Below, piece by piece: positions 22,905 to 31,606 of a stretch of 64,000 nucleotides of DNA. Location of the stretch: NCBI GenBank assembly GCA_047620505.1, contig JBLHKS010000002.1, forward strand, positions 58,829 to 122,828, written 5' to 3'. Source of the DNA: JBLHKS01 sp047620505 (lineage in GTDB: Bacteria; Verrucomicrobiota; Verrucomicrobiia; Verrucomicrobiales; DEV007). Within the stretch, counting starts at the first letter, position 1; each line of letters starts with the position of its first letter. A program made the translations under genes and the position numbers. The notes below the pieces were generated by a model, which was given only the letters and a program-made list of their open reading frames with translations, had not been told where the DNA came from and ran no database searches.

Positions 22905-23840
22905 ATGCATCGTAGCCAATTCCAACCCAAAGGCGTAATCCCCGCCTGCCTGCTTCCGTTCACTGCGGATCTCGAGATCGACGAACCGTCCTACCGCAGC
23001 CACCTTCGGGATCTCGCGGCGGTCGACGGGGTGACGGCGATCACGGTAAACGGCCACGCGGCTGAGGTTCACGCGTTGACCGCGGACGAGCAGCTGCTGG
23101 CTTTGCGGATCGCGGTGGAGGAACTCGCGGATGGGCCGCCGTTGGTCGTCGGTGTTTCGGCTCCGGGGAGTTTCGAAGCGGCGAGGCTCGCGAAAATGGC
23201 CTCGGAAAACGGCGGGGACGCGCTGCTCGTTTTTCCGCCGGAAAGCATGACGCTCGGAGGTCAGCTGAGGCCGGAAATGGCGATCGAGCACTTCGCGTGG
23301 ATCACCGACGCGACCGACCGACCGATCATCCTCTTTCAATATCCGATGTCGAGCGGGCTCGGCTATCCTCTGTCGACTTTGATCGAACTTTGCGAGCGCT
23401 TTCCGCAAATTGTGGCGATCAAAGACTGGTGCAACGACCCGGCTCTGCACGAGATCCACATCCGCGAGCTCCACGCGCTTGACCGCCGCGTTTCTGTCCT
23501 TTCAACCCACAGCGCCTGGCTGTTGAGCTCGCTGGTGCTCGGCTGTGACGGGCTTCTCTCGGGCGCAGGCAGCGTGGTCGCCAGCCTCCAGGTCTCGCTG
23601 TTTCGGGCGGTTCAGAACGACGATTTGAAGGCGGCTCGACAAGTCGCCGATCGGCTTTTCCCCGCGACACGGGCGTTTTACCACGAACCTCTGCTCGACA
23701 TGCACAATCGAATGAAGGAAGCCCTGGTTCTGCTGGGTCGACTGCCCGCAGCGCACGTCAGGCCGCCTTTGATGAAGCTCCCTGTCGAGGAAATTCAGCA
23801 GATCGACGATTTAATTACGAAAGCCGGCCTGAAGTCATGA
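22905..23840 (+). CDS. Dihydrodipicolinate synthase / N-acetylneuraminate lyase family aldolase
   Basis: 311 residues, TIM barrel of class I aldolases. The Schiff-base lysine is in IVAIKDW (about K173), and the conserved Tyr is in LFQYPMSSG about 35 residues earlier. Instead of the GTTGE loop of true DapA, it reads NGHAAEVHALTADE, so it is probably not the lysine-pathway enzyme but a pyruvate- or keto-acid-dependent aldolase or dehydratase for another substrate. The stop overlaps the gamma carbonic anhydrase start as ATGA. A palindrome copy (23088-23099) encodes EQLLAL. Confidence 0.8.
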   Translation: MHRSQFQPKGVIPACLLPFTADLEIDEPSYRSHLRDLAAVDGVTAITVNGHAAEVHALTADEQLLALRIAVEELADGPPLVVGVSAPGSFEAARLAKMASENGGDALLVFPPESMTLGGQLRPEMAIEHFAWITDATDRPIILFQYPMSSGLGYPLSTLIELCERFPQIVAIKDWCNDPALHEIHIRELHALDRRVSVLSTHSAWLLSSLVLGCDGLLSGAGSVVASLQVSLFRAVQNDDLKAARQVADRLFPATRAFYHEPLLDMHNRMKEALVLLGRLPAAHVRPPLMKLPVEEIQQIDDLITKAGLKS

Positions 23841-24379
23841 ATTCCGTCCCGAAATCCTACGAAGTTCTAGATCGCGAGCCGCAGATCCCCAGCAGCTGCT
23901 ACGTCGCGCCCTCGGCGGATTTGATCGGCGATGTGACCGTCGGCGAGGAGTCGAGCATCTGGTTTCAATGCGTTCTGCGGGCCGACATCAACCGGATCAC
24001 GATCGGCTCGCACACGAATATTCAGGACGGAACGGTGATCCACGTCTCGGACCGCTACGAAACCGTCGTCGGCGATCGGGTCACGGTCGGGCACAAGGCG
24101 ATGCTGCACGCGTGCCGGATCGAAGACGAGGTGCTGATCGGGATGGGGGCGATTGTGATGGACGGCGCGGTCGTCGGGGCTCGGTCGATCGTCGGCGCAG
24201 GCGCGTTGGTGACTCCGAGGATGCAGATTCCACCGGGATCGCTCGTTCTCGGGTCTCCAGCGGTCGTGAAACGCGAATTATCGAGCGAAGAACAGGACAA
24301 AATCAAAATCTGGGCGGAACGCTACGTGGCGACGACCCAAGAATACCTCGATCGTGAGCGTCGGAAGAACCAAGGCTAA
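23837..24379 (+). CDS. Gamma carbonic anhydrase family protein (left-handed beta helix)
   Basis: 180 residues. Hexapeptide repeats run through about residues 20-145 (IGDVTVGEESSIW, VIGARSIVG-type turns). The zinc histidines fit VIHVSD and VGHKAMLHACRI. Related bacterial proteins (YrdA/CaiE/PaaY group) are trimers; some hydrate CO2, others act as thioesterases or have unknown activity. Translationally coupled to the aldolase gene. A dispersed palindrome at 23890-23900 encodes SSCY near the N-terminus. Confidence 0.85.
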   Translation: MNSVPKSYEVLDREPQIPSSCYVAPSADLIGDVTVGEESSIWFQCVLRADINRITIGSHTNIQDGTVIHVSDRYETVVGDRVTVGHKAMLHACRIEDEVLIGMGAIVMDGAVVGARSIVGAGALVTPRMQIPPGSLVLGSPAVVKRELSSEEQDKIKIWAERYVATTQEYLDRERRKNQG

Positions 24380-24443
24380 ATCACTAGACTTTAGCGGAAA
24401 GGTTTGCCTTCTTGAAGAAATTCTGATATCGCCAACGCCAGTT

Positions 24444-24941
24444 ATGCGCACGCTAAGTCTCTCCTCTTTGCTCGCCCTCCTTTTAGTGCTTCTCGCACCG
24501 GGGACGTCCTCTGCTTTTCTCGGAATCGGGGGCGACAATCCCGATGCGGAAATCACCAAGGTTAAATACGAATGGCTCAACCTCGGAATCCGGTTCAAAT
24601 CCGAGGATCCGATGATCAATTTTGAGCGTCGGCAACTGCTCTGGGGTTCCTACAAGACCGCCGATTATTACGCCAAAGCGGGAAAATATTACACGATCTT
24701 CTGGCGCTCGAAGGATCGCTCACCTGGTCTTGTGGTTCGATTTGAATACCGTCAGGCCAACACCGAAGATGAAGTTCATGTTAAAGATGTGGCCGTCGAC
24801 AACGTCAAACGACGGAACATCGCCAGATTTGAAGTGATCGGAGACGAATTTAAAGAGAACGGGAACGTCCTTTCGTGGCGTGTCTCGCTGGTTCGCGGCG
24901 AAGAAGTTGTCGCGACTTCCGAGTCCTTTCTCTGGGACTAA
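24444..24941 (+). CDS. Exported protein of unknown function
   Basis: About 165 residues from the ATG at 24444. A long Sec signal peptide (SLLALLLVLLAPGTSSA) is followed by a small beta-rich domain: KYEWLNLGIRFKSEDP, YYTIFWRSKD, VVRFEYRQAN and VLSWRVSLVRG. The pattern of alternating strands suggests an immunoglobulin-like sandwich. No recognised family. It lies 27 bases before the STAS gene and may be part of that operon. Confidence 0.65.
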   Translation: MRTLSLSSLLALLLVLLAPGTSSAFLGIGGDNPDAEITKVKYEWLNLGIRFKSEDPMINFERRQLLWGSYKTADYYAKAGKYYTIFWRSKDRSPGLVVRFEYRQANTEDEVHVKDVAVDNVKRRNIARFEVIGDEFKENGNVLSWRVSLVRGEEVVATSESFLWD

Positions 24942-24968
24942 TCCGGCAGTTGCCGGGCCCGGAACAGG

Positions 24969-25526
24969 GTGAAAAACGAAACCCAAAATCCCACCATCCT
25001 CGCCGGCCTTTTTCAGGACCTGGCTTGGGTTCGCGTTGCCGGAAAAGGCTGTTTTCAAAACAGTCCTCAACTCCGTGAATTCGCCGATCGACTCGCGGCC
25101 GATGGAGATCGGAAAATGGTCGTCGACCTCGAAGATTGCCCGACGATGGACTCCACTTTCATGGGCACGTTGACCGGGATCGCTAAGCGAGTTCTCCTCA
25201 ATGGCCGGATGCAGGTGGTCAACGTGAACAAGCGCAATGCGCAGCTTTTTCAGAACCTTGGCCTCGATCAGATCCTCGATGTCGATTTCAACGGCTCGAC
25301 TTGGAAAGTAGAACGCGAGCTAGTACGGGAAAACATAACTCGGGAGCTACGCGATACCGGATTGAGCAAGGTCGAGCATTCCGAGCACGTTCTTGAGGCT
25401 CATGAAGAGCTTTGCCGGGCAAATGCCGACAACGTTCCGAAATTCCGCGACGTGATTGACTTTCTGAAACAGGACCTCGCCGCCGCGAAAATCGGCGAAC
25501 CCAAAGCGGACGAACCTACCTCGTGA
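24969..25526 (+). CDS. STAS-domain protein (anti-sigma factor antagonist-like)
   Basis: 185 residues from a GTG. The STAS domain covers about residues 8-110; the regulatory phosphorylation site is probably S62 in CPTMDSTFMGTLTG, the position used in SpoIIAA-like proteins. A C-terminal helical extension of about 75 residues (HEELCRANADNVPKFRDVIDF) is not part of the usual domain. Its neighbour 52 bases downstream is a SpoIIE-type phosphatase, the enzyme class that dephosphorylates STAS antagonists to release a sigma factor. No anti-sigma kinase gene is in the window. Confidence 0.8.
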   Translation: MKNETQNPTILAGLFQDLAWVRVAGKGCFQNSPQLREFADRLAADGDRKMVVDLEDCPTMDSTFMGTLTGIAKRVLLNGRMQVVNVNKRNAQLFQNLGLDQILDVDFNGSTWKVERELVRENITRELRDTGLSKVEHSEHVLEAHEELCRANADNVPKFRDVIDFLKQDLAAAKIGEPKADEPTS

Positions 25527-25578
25527 ACACGGATAGCGACGACCCTCGATCTAACCGATCGACCGGGCACGGACCTCG

Positions 25579-27024
25579 ATGACTGCGTTGCCGTACCTGC
25601 TCATCGCCCTGCTTTTTCTGCTTTCGGCAGGGTTTTTCATTTTTCTTCGGCAACAGCACAAAACGATCGTTAGTATTCGCGAATCTCGCGATGCGATCGA
25701 AGGCGAAGAGCATCGGCTGTTCGATTTTCTGCATGGGTTAGGGCGTGCGCTTCAAACCGATTTCAGCGAGGCCAACATGCATCGCTACATCGTTGAAGGC
25801 ATCATCCGTGTCCTCGAAGCCAACGGTGCTGCGCTCTACATTCTCGACGCATCCGGGAAGCGGCTCGTCCCCAAATTTGTCTCCGGCGGCTGTCCTCCAT
25901 TGATCGCTCTGCCGGATTCGGTCATGGCGAGGTCAGAGGAAAAACCGAACGCGATGACGAGCTACATTCGGCTTCAGAGCATCGACGCTAGCCATCCGGT
26001 TTACGGTCAGCCGCTCGAAAATCACAAGACCCTGCGGATTGACGATCTCGGGACCTACCCAGCGTTCTCGGAGTCGATTCCAGACCTGCACGACGGCGTT
26101 TCGCTTCTGATCGGCCCGGCAGTTTACGCTGGAAAGCCGCTCGGTTTGCTCATGGTTGCTCGCCAGAAACCGAACCCGACTTTTTCGGACAACGACCTCG
26201 CTGTCTGCAACTCACTGACTGACCAATCGGCCTATGCGCTCGGCAGCGCGATGATCCACAAAGTCGCTCAGGACAAGAGTTTGCTCGACGCCGAGCTGCG
26301 CACTGCGAGCGAATTTCAGCGCATTCTTCTGCCAGCAGCTGCTCCGAAGTTTGGCGATTTTGAAATCGCTGGAGTCAACTACCCAGCCAAAATCGTCAGC
26401 GGCGATTATTTCGATTACGTCGAAGTGGATGAAGACCGACTCGGCATCGCGATTGCCGACGTTTCCGGCAAGGGCGTCCCGGCTTCGCTGATCATGGCCA
26501 CCTGCCGAAGCGTCCTCCGCGCCTGGGCGCCCCGCGGAGCCTCACCATCGGAAGTGCTCAAGGTCGTTAACGAACAGATTTTTCCAGACATCCGTGAGGA
26601 CATGTTCATCACGATGGCCTACCTCATCCTCAATCGGACACGCGATTCGGTTACGCTTTCACGAGCCGGGCACAACCCACCTTTTGTGTTTCGCAAAGAC
26701 TCTGGAGAAGTCGTTGCGATCGAGCCGGTTGGGATGGCGCTCGGGATCGATAGCGGCGGAGTTTTCGAGCGGGTGATTAACGATTACGTCTTCGATTTCA
26801 AGGCTGGCGACGTGCTTTTTCTCTACACCGATGGCGTCGACGAGGCGATCAACCCGGAGGGAGACGAATACGGCGTCGAGCGCATCCGCGAGTTGCTCAA
26901 AACGTTTCACGACCACACTTCCGAAGGGATCATTTCGCGGCTTTCGGAGGATCTCCGGACGTTCGTAGGATCGCAGGATCAAAGTGATGACATCACCTTG
27001 ATTGCGATCAAAAAGGGATCATAG
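25579..27024 (+). CDS. Membrane-anchored SpoIIE-type PP2C phosphatase with GAF domain
   Basis: 481 residues. One N-terminal transmembrane helix (about residues 3-23, LLIALLFLLSAGFFIFL), a GAF-like sensor region (about 45-225), then a PP2C-type phosphatase. Metal-binding acids are in VSGDYFDYVEVDEDRLGIAI, ADVSGKGVPA and LYTDGVDEA, with the closing DDITLIAIK. It should dephosphorylate the upstream STAS protein in response to a signal sensed by GAF, tuning a sigma factor. It is followed after about 50 bases by grpE-dnaJ, which hints that chaperone supply and this switch are expressed together. Confidence 0.85.
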   Translation: MTALPYLLIALLFLLSAGFFIFLRQQHKTIVSIRESRDAIEGEEHRLFDFLHGLGRALQTDFSEANMHRYIVEGIIRVLEANGAALYILDASGKRLVPKFVSGGCPPLIALPDSVMARSEEKPNAMTSYIRLQSIDASHPVYGQPLENHKTLRIDDLGTYPAFSESIPDLHDGVSLLIGPAVYAGKPLGLLMVARQKPNPTFSDNDLAVCNSLTDQSAYALGSAMIHKVAQDKSLLDAELRTASEFQRILLPAAAPKFGDFEIAGVNYPAKIVSGDYFDYVEVDEDRLGIAIADVSGKGVPASLIMATCRSVLRAWAPRGASPSEVLKVVNEQIFPDIREDMFITMAYLILNRTRDSVTLSRAGHNPPFVFRKDSGEVVAIEPVGMALGIDSGGVFERVINDYVFDFKAGDVLFLYTDGVDEAINPEGDEYGVERIRELLKTFHDHTSEGIISRLSEDLRTFVGSQDQSDDITLIAIKKGS

Positions 27025-27032
27025 TTCCCGCC

Positions 27033-27050
27033 CTCGCCGAGCAAGGCGAG
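27033..27050. repeat. Small hairpin before grpE
   Basis: CTCGCC and GGCGAG arms around GAGCAA. No T-run follows. I do not see a CIRCE operator (TTAGCACTC-N9-GAGTGCTAA), so HrcA control is not supported here. Confidence 0.45.
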
Positions 27051-27075
27051 AAGTAGATCAAGTGTTAGGATAAAA

Positions 27076-27756
27076 ATGAGCACCGAAGAAGCAACCGTTA
27101 ACGAAAACTCTGAAGCTCAGGAGTTGGAAACTCCCGCCGCTGAAGCTCAGCCCGCCGCTGAGCCCGAAATTTTGGAAAGAGAAGGAGCCGACGGCGACTC
27201 CGAAGATGCAACCGAAGCGTCAGCAGCTGCTGAGCCTGAAGCGCCGACAGAACCCGAAGATCCGATGGCCAAATTAAAGGCAGAAGTTGAAAAATGGCAG
27301 GACGCCGCCCTCCGCGGGAAGGCGGAGCTGGAGAACCTCCGCAAGCGCATGGCTCGCGAACGGACAGACGCGATCAAGTACGGAAACTCGGCGCTGATCG
27401 AGACGCTGCTGCCGGTGATCGACAATTTTATGATGGGCCTCGAAGCCTCGCGTCAGGAGTCGGAGCAGTCGATCGTGTTCCAGGGAATGCAGATGGTTTT
27501 CAAGCAGATTGAGGATTTTTTGTCTAACCAGGGCGTCGAGATCGCGGATGCCGAGCCGGGTCAGCCGTTCGATCCGAAAGTTCACGAGGCCGTTTCGCAA
27601 CAGCCGAGCGACGAAGTCCCTGACGGGGCGATTTTGGCCGTGGTTCGCCGCGGCTACCGACTGCACGATCGGCTGATTCGCGCTGCGAATGTCATCGTCT
27701 CAACCGGAGTCGAAACTTCACAACCGGAAGCGACTGAACCCGAAACCGAAGCCTGA
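27076..27756 (+). CDS. grpE: Nucleotide exchange factor GrpE
   Basis: 226 residues. An acidic, Ala/Glu-rich N-terminal extension (about residues 1-65) is longer than in Escherichia coli. A coiled coil follows (EVEKWQDAALRGKAELENLRKRMARE). The C-terminal beta domain ends with the GrpE signature GYRLHDRLIRAANVIVS. GrpE releases ADP from DnaK and acts with DnaJ, encoded 2 bases downstream. dnaK is not in this window. The palindrome copy at 27221-27232 encodes the SAAAEPE run in the extension. Confidence 0.95.
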   Translation: MSTEEATVNENSEAQELETPAAEAQPAAEPEILEREGADGDSEDATEASAAAEPEAPTEPEDPMAKLKAEVEKWQDAALRGKAELENLRKRMARERTDAIKYGNSALIETLLPVIDNFMMGLEASRQESEQSIVFQGMQMVFKQIEDFLSNQGVEIADAEPGQPFDPKVHEAVSQQPSDEVPDGAILAVVRRGYRLHDRLIRAANVIVSTGVETSQPEATEPETEA

Positions 27757-27758
27757 TT

Positions 27759-28910
27759 ATGGCCGAGAAACGAGATTACTACGAAGTGCTTGGCGTCGAT
27801 CGCGACTCTGCGGCGGGCGACATCAAAAAGGCCTACCGCAAACTCGCGGTGAAACTTCATCCGGACAAAAACCCGGATGACAAGGGAGCCGAAGCAAAGT
27901 TTAAGGAGTTAGGCGAGGCCTACGAGGTACTCTCTGACGAAGACAAGCGCGCGGCTTTCGATCGCTACGGACATGCCGCATTTTCCCAGGGTGGATCCGG
28001 CGGCGGTGGCGGCGGCGGGATGGATCCGTTCGATCTGTTTCGCGAAGTTTTCAGCGGCGGCGGATTTGGCGATCTTTTTGGCGGCGGTGGAGGAGGCGGC
28101 GGCGGTGGTCGCAGAAAACGCGGCGGCGGGGGACCTCAAGCGGGCGCAACGCTTCGATACGACTTGGCGATCACTCTCGAAGAAGCAGCCTTCGGCGCGA
28201 ACAAGGAAATCCGAATCGAGAAGTACGATTCTTGTGGTACCTGCAAAGGATCCGGTTCGAAATCCGGAAAAACCAAGACCTGCTCGACTTGCGGCGGCCA
28301 GGGCCAGGTGGTCAGCTCCCGTGGGTTTTTCCAAATTCAGCAGACCTGCCCGACTTGCCAGGGAACTGGTCAAACCTTGAGCGATCCGTGCTCGAAATGC
28401 AGCGGCGAAGGCCGTGCGCTGAACAAGTCGACTCAGCGGTTCACGATCCCTGCGGGCATTCGCGAAGGCCAGCAGCTGCTGTCGCGAGGCGGCGGCGAGG
28501 CGGGAGTTCGAGGCGGTTCGCATGGCGATCTCAAGGTCGTGATCCACATCAAAGAACACGACGTTTTTGAGCGCGATGGCGACGATCTTTACAGCGATCT
28601 GTATCTCAATTTTGGCGAATCGGCTCTCGGCGGTGAAATCCGCGTTCCGACGCTGGAAGGCGGTCGGACGATCAGCATTCCGCCCGGAACCCAGAGCGGT
28701 CAGACGATTCGCGTGTCGGGAGGCGGGATCGTGCGGATGGAGACCGAGCGGAAGGGCGATCTTTGTCTTCACGTCTCGATCGAAGCGCCGTCTGACTTGA
28801 ATCGTGAGCAGTGCGATAAACTAAAGGAATTCATGGAGACGCTGAAGCCGAAAAACTGGCCGGATCAGGAAAAATTCATGAAGCGCGCTGCACGTTTCTT
28901 CAATAAATAA
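27759..28910 (+). CDS. dnaJ: Chaperone protein DnaJ
   Basis: 383 residues, full type I DnaJ. J-domain at residues 1-70 with the HPD triad in KLHPDKNPDD; Gly/Phe-rich region at about 77-125 with long glycine runs; four zinc-finger repeats CGTCKGSG, CSTCGGQG, CPTCQGTG and CSKCSGEG; C-terminal substrate-binding domains after that. It stimulates DnaK ATPase and delivers clients. Coupled to grpE (2-base gap) and followed 12 bases later by rsmE. The palindrome at 28470-28481 encodes QQLL right after the zinc domain. Confidence 0.95.
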   Translation: MAEKRDYYEVLGVDRDSAAGDIKKAYRKLAVKLHPDKNPDDKGAEAKFKELGEAYEVLSDEDKRAAFDRYGHAAFSQGGSGGGGGGGMDPFDLFREVFSGGGFGDLFGGGGGGGGGGRRKRGGGGPQAGATLRYDLAITLEEAAFGANKEIRIEKYDSCGTCKGSGSKSGKTKTCSTCGGQGQVVSSRGFFQIQQTCPTCQGTGQTLSDPCSKCSGEGRALNKSTQRFTIPAGIREGQQLLSRGGGEAGVRGGSHGDLKVVIHIKEHDVFERDGDDLYSDLYLNFGESALGGEIRVPTLEGGRTISIPPGTQSGQTIRVSGGGIVRMETERKGDLCLHVSIEAPSDLNREQCDKLKEFMETLKPKNWPDQEKFMKRAARFFNK

Positions 28911-28922
28911 GCCGCCAAGGCG

Positions 28923-29663
28923 ATGAGCTCGCGAAATCGATTCTTCATCCCAGCCGAAGCTTGGCGTGGCGATGAGGGAAGTCTGAGCGGCGACGAAGCG
29001 AAGCACTGCGCCAGAGTTTTTCGGCATCGCGTCGGTGACGAGATCGAGGTCTTCAGCGGGCTCGGTGAATTCTCGGTAGCGCGAATTGTTGGGATCGAAT
29101 CCAGATCCGTCTGGATCGAACGGCTGAGCTCTGAACGGCAGGCCGCGTGTCCGCCGATCACGCTCGCCGCCTCGCTTTTGAGGGGCAAAAATTTCGAAAC
29201 GATCATTCAGAAAGCCTGCGAAATCGGAGTTCGCGAAATCGTTCCGCTGGAAACGGACAATTGCGTTGCGCGGGTCGACTCGCGCGAGGTTTCGAAGAAG
29301 CTTTTGAAGTGGAAGCGCGTTGCGATTGAAGCCTGCAAGCAGAGCGGGCTGACCTTCCTTCCAGAAATTCGCGAGCCGAGATCGCTAACGAGTTTCGCGG
29401 ATGGCGACGGGGCTGATCTGAAACTTGTCGCGGCTCTTTCGGATCGATCTCGTTCGTTGCGCGAAATTATCGACGGAGAGAATTCGGTCAGCGTCGCGAT
29501 CGGGCCAGAGGGAGATTTCAGCCCTGCGGAACTCGAGTTTTTGCGCGAACGCGGCTACGCCGAACTCGATCTGGGTGCGACCACGCTGCGTGCGGAAACC
29601 GCGGCGATTCACGCGCTGTCGATCCTCGTCTACGAGCTGGCTACGAGGACCGCCACTGGTTAA
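28923..29663 (+). CDS. rsmE: 16S rRNA (uracil-1498-N3)-methyltransferase RsmE
   Basis: 246 residues. The N-terminal PUA-like part starts with RFFIPAEAW. The SPOUT methyltransferase signature lies at the end: VSVAIGPEGDFSPAELEFLRERGY, then LGATTLRAETAAIHAL, with the SAM-binding knot. EIGVREIVPLETDNCV is also typical. It methylates U1498 of 16S rRNA in assembled 30S subunits. The grpE-dnaJ-rsmE order is common in bacteria. The 3' end overlaps the converging PrsW gene by 23 bases. Confidence 0.92.
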   Translation: MSSRNRFFIPAEAWRGDEGSLSGDEAKHCARVFRHRVGDEIEVFSGLGEFSVARIVGIESRSVWIERLSSERQAACPPITLAASLLRGKNFETIIQKACEIGVREIVPLETDNCVARVDSREVSKKLLKWKRVAIEACKQSGLTFLPEIREPRSLTSFADGDGADLKLVAALSDRSRSLREIIDGENSVSVAIGPEGDFSPAELEFLRERGYAELDLGATTLRAETAAIHALSILVYELATRTATG

Positions 29664-31248
29664 CGAACAAAAATGCCACTGGCATCATCGGGACGGCGGT
29701 CAGGCCGAAACGTAGGTAAGTCGGATGCGGTGCCTGGCCAAAACAGACGACGTTCAGCGAAACGCCGACGATGCAGGCAGTGCCAATTACGAAAATTCCC
29801 AGCGGCGAAATCTGGTGACTTCCCGTCATGCTCAGCGAGCCGGACAGACCGAAAAACCTGAGGGCGAGCATCGCGAGAATTACAATCGAGACGATCGAGA
29901 TATCCCCGAGAGCTGGAATCATGATCACTGCGTCGTAAATGCCGTGCGCGCAGACCACGATCAGAAATGTCGCGATAAATTCTTCCCAGTGCGATTTGGG
30001 AAAACGTATCATCCGGAAACAAGCGAAACCGATTAGCCCGGTCATCGACATGTGGAGGAAATTGGCAGTCAAAAATCTGCCTACCGCGACGTCCTGAGAC
30101 CCGACGCCGCGATTGAAGTAGGCGATGTTTTCTTCAAGCGCAAAGCCGAGGCCAACCATCGACGCGACGATCAGGACCTCCATTTCGGATCCGCGTTTCA
30201 GCAAAATTGGAACCAGCGGAAGAAACAGGAGTAGTTTGATCGTTTCTTCACGCAGTCCGATGCCAGCGATGCAGTAAATCAGGCCAGGAACCAATTCGTG
30301 ACTCCGGGTCATGGATTGGAAAACGTCTTCCTGAAGAATTACGGCGAAAAGAGTTAGGACTGCGCTGATCGCTCCGAGCAGAACGGCGCTGAAATAGAGC
30401 GCGAGCTGTCCGCGCCGGAAGCCGCTGAGTTGGCCGATGATGACAAACCAGACGGCTGCGACGAACAGGCCAAGTCCGACGTAAACCGGCTTGTAGCTCT
30501 CCCGGGAATAGGCCAGAACGGATTTCAGAATCCCGCCGATGTCCTTCAGAGCGATTCGTGCATCGAGAAGAGTTCGGGTTGAAGCGGCGCGGGTAACTTC
30601 GGGATCGGCCAGCAGCTGCTGGAGTTCTTCCTCCTGCTTCAAGTGTCGGGAAATCAGCTCGTCCGCCGCGAATTCGGACGGTCGGATTCGCAATTCGCTG
30701 CGAAGTCGATCGAGCCCCTCGGGATAATCTCGACGGCGAATCAAGAGATCGCCGAGCAGTTCGTTGGCGAAAGGCGCGTCTGGAAACCTGGTTTGAAGCT
30801 CGGTTTGGCGCTCAAAACCGGCCTCCGGATCATCACCGAGGAGAGCGGCTGCGTACGCGCGGAAAAGTTCGAGTTGGTCAGCCGGGAGCGCGGATTCGTC
30901 CAAGAGAGAAGTCACCCATTCGTAGGGGTCGAAGCGAAGGGCGTCCCCTGAGGCCTTGATCGGAGCGCGGTTTCCTTCACCGAAGATTCCCTCCAACTGC
31001 CAACCGTTCATGCGGGCCATTACGAGAATTTCAGGAGCTTCCCGAATCGCCTCCGCCATCGCCTCGGGATCCGATTTTGCCTCAAGGGCGATTTTTTCTA
31101 GCCGGTTCGAGCCGGTGTTTCGACCGACGAGAGCCCAAAGGAGGACTGCGAAGGCGACGCTGACGAGGATGATCGCGGAACAAGCGCGGATCAGGAAATC
31201 GCGGTTCCTCGAAAGTGAAAAGAGCCGTTGGCGAGAAAGTCCGAGCAT
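29641..31248 (-). CDS. PrsW-family intramembrane metalloprotease-like protein with tetratricopeptide-like N-terminal part
   Basis: 535 residues. One transmembrane helix near residues 20-42, then a soluble helical part (about 45-240) with TPR-like spacing (RFPDAPFANELLGDLLIRR). The C-terminal half has about eight hydrophobic helices. PrsW motifs are present: LREETIKLLL (EExxK), FALEENIAYF (second Glu motif), FLHMSMTGLIGF and CAHGIYDAVI (metal-ligand His). PrsW cleaves an anti-sigma factor in Bacillus; whether this one is a protease is not shown. The N-terminal extension is unusual. It is not in an operon with either neighbour. Confidence 0.8.
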   Translation of the reverse strand: MLGLSRQRLFSLSRNRDFLIRACSAIILVSVAFAVLLWALVGRNTGSNRLEKIALEAKSDPEAMAEAIREAPEILVMARMNGWQLEGIFGEGNRAPIKASGDALRFDPYEWVTSLLDESALPADQLELFRAYAAALLGDDPEAGFERQTELQTRFPDAPFANELLGDLLIRRRDYPEGLDRLRSELRIRPSEFAADELISRHLKQEEELQQLLADPEVTRAASTRTLLDARIALKDIGGILKSVLAYSRESYKPVYVGLGLFVAAVWFVIIGQLSGFRRGQLALYFSAVLLGAISAVLTLFAVILQEDVFQSMTRSHELVPGLIYCIAGIGLREETIKLLLFLPLVPILLKRGSEMEVLIVASMVGLGFALEENIAYFNRGVGSQDVAVGRFLTANFLHMSMTGLIGFACFRMIRFPKSHWEEFIATFLIVVCAHGIYDAVIMIPALGDISIVSIVILAMLALRFFGLSGSLSMTGSHQISPLGIFVIGTACIVGVSLNVVCFGQAPHPTYLRFGLTAVPMMPVAFLFVNQWRSS

Positions 31249-31396
31249 GAAGAGAAGGGAAGGCGGTTAGCGAGGAGTCTGAAACGAGGGAAATTCGCGA
31301 TTCTGAGATGATTTGCAGATTTGTATCAAATTTATGAAAATAATAATTGCTCCGATGGCTCAAAACCGCTAAACCTTGGGTCAACCCCGCCGACTC

Positions 31397-31606
31397 ATGG
31401 ACTCAAACCATTCCACTACCGATCTCGATCGTCCATTCACGATTCTTGCTACTCCAAAAGGACTGGTTTTGTCGACCGCAAACGGGCAGTTTTTGCTTCA
31501 AACCACGGTCAGTGATTTTCGTCGGGAAATCGCTCCGGAAACCTTGCTCGGGATCACGGATTCCGACCCGAGAGCGCTCTCGATGCAGGCGCTCAACCTT
31601 ATCTAG
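31397..31606 (+). CDS. Possible small protein, antisense end of the RiPP-like locus
   Basis: 69 residues from the ATG at 31397. Acidic and without recognised motifs (FTILATPKGLVLSTANG in the middle). Codon choice resembles the host's coding style (gat, cgg, gaa, atc). The 3' end overlaps the 3' end of the subtilase gene by 4 bases, tail to tail. The rest of the 354-base gap (31249-31602) shows only AT-rich sequence near 31320-31350. It could be noise; moderate to low confidence. Confidence 0.35.
   Translation: MDSNHSTTDLDRPFTILATPKGLVLSTANGQFLLQTTVSDFRREIAPETLLGITDSDPRALSMQALNLI

Noticed and set aside
27025..27075. Possible CIRCE operator upstream of grpE
   Set aside because: Only a small GC-rich hairpin is present; the CIRCE sequence is absent.
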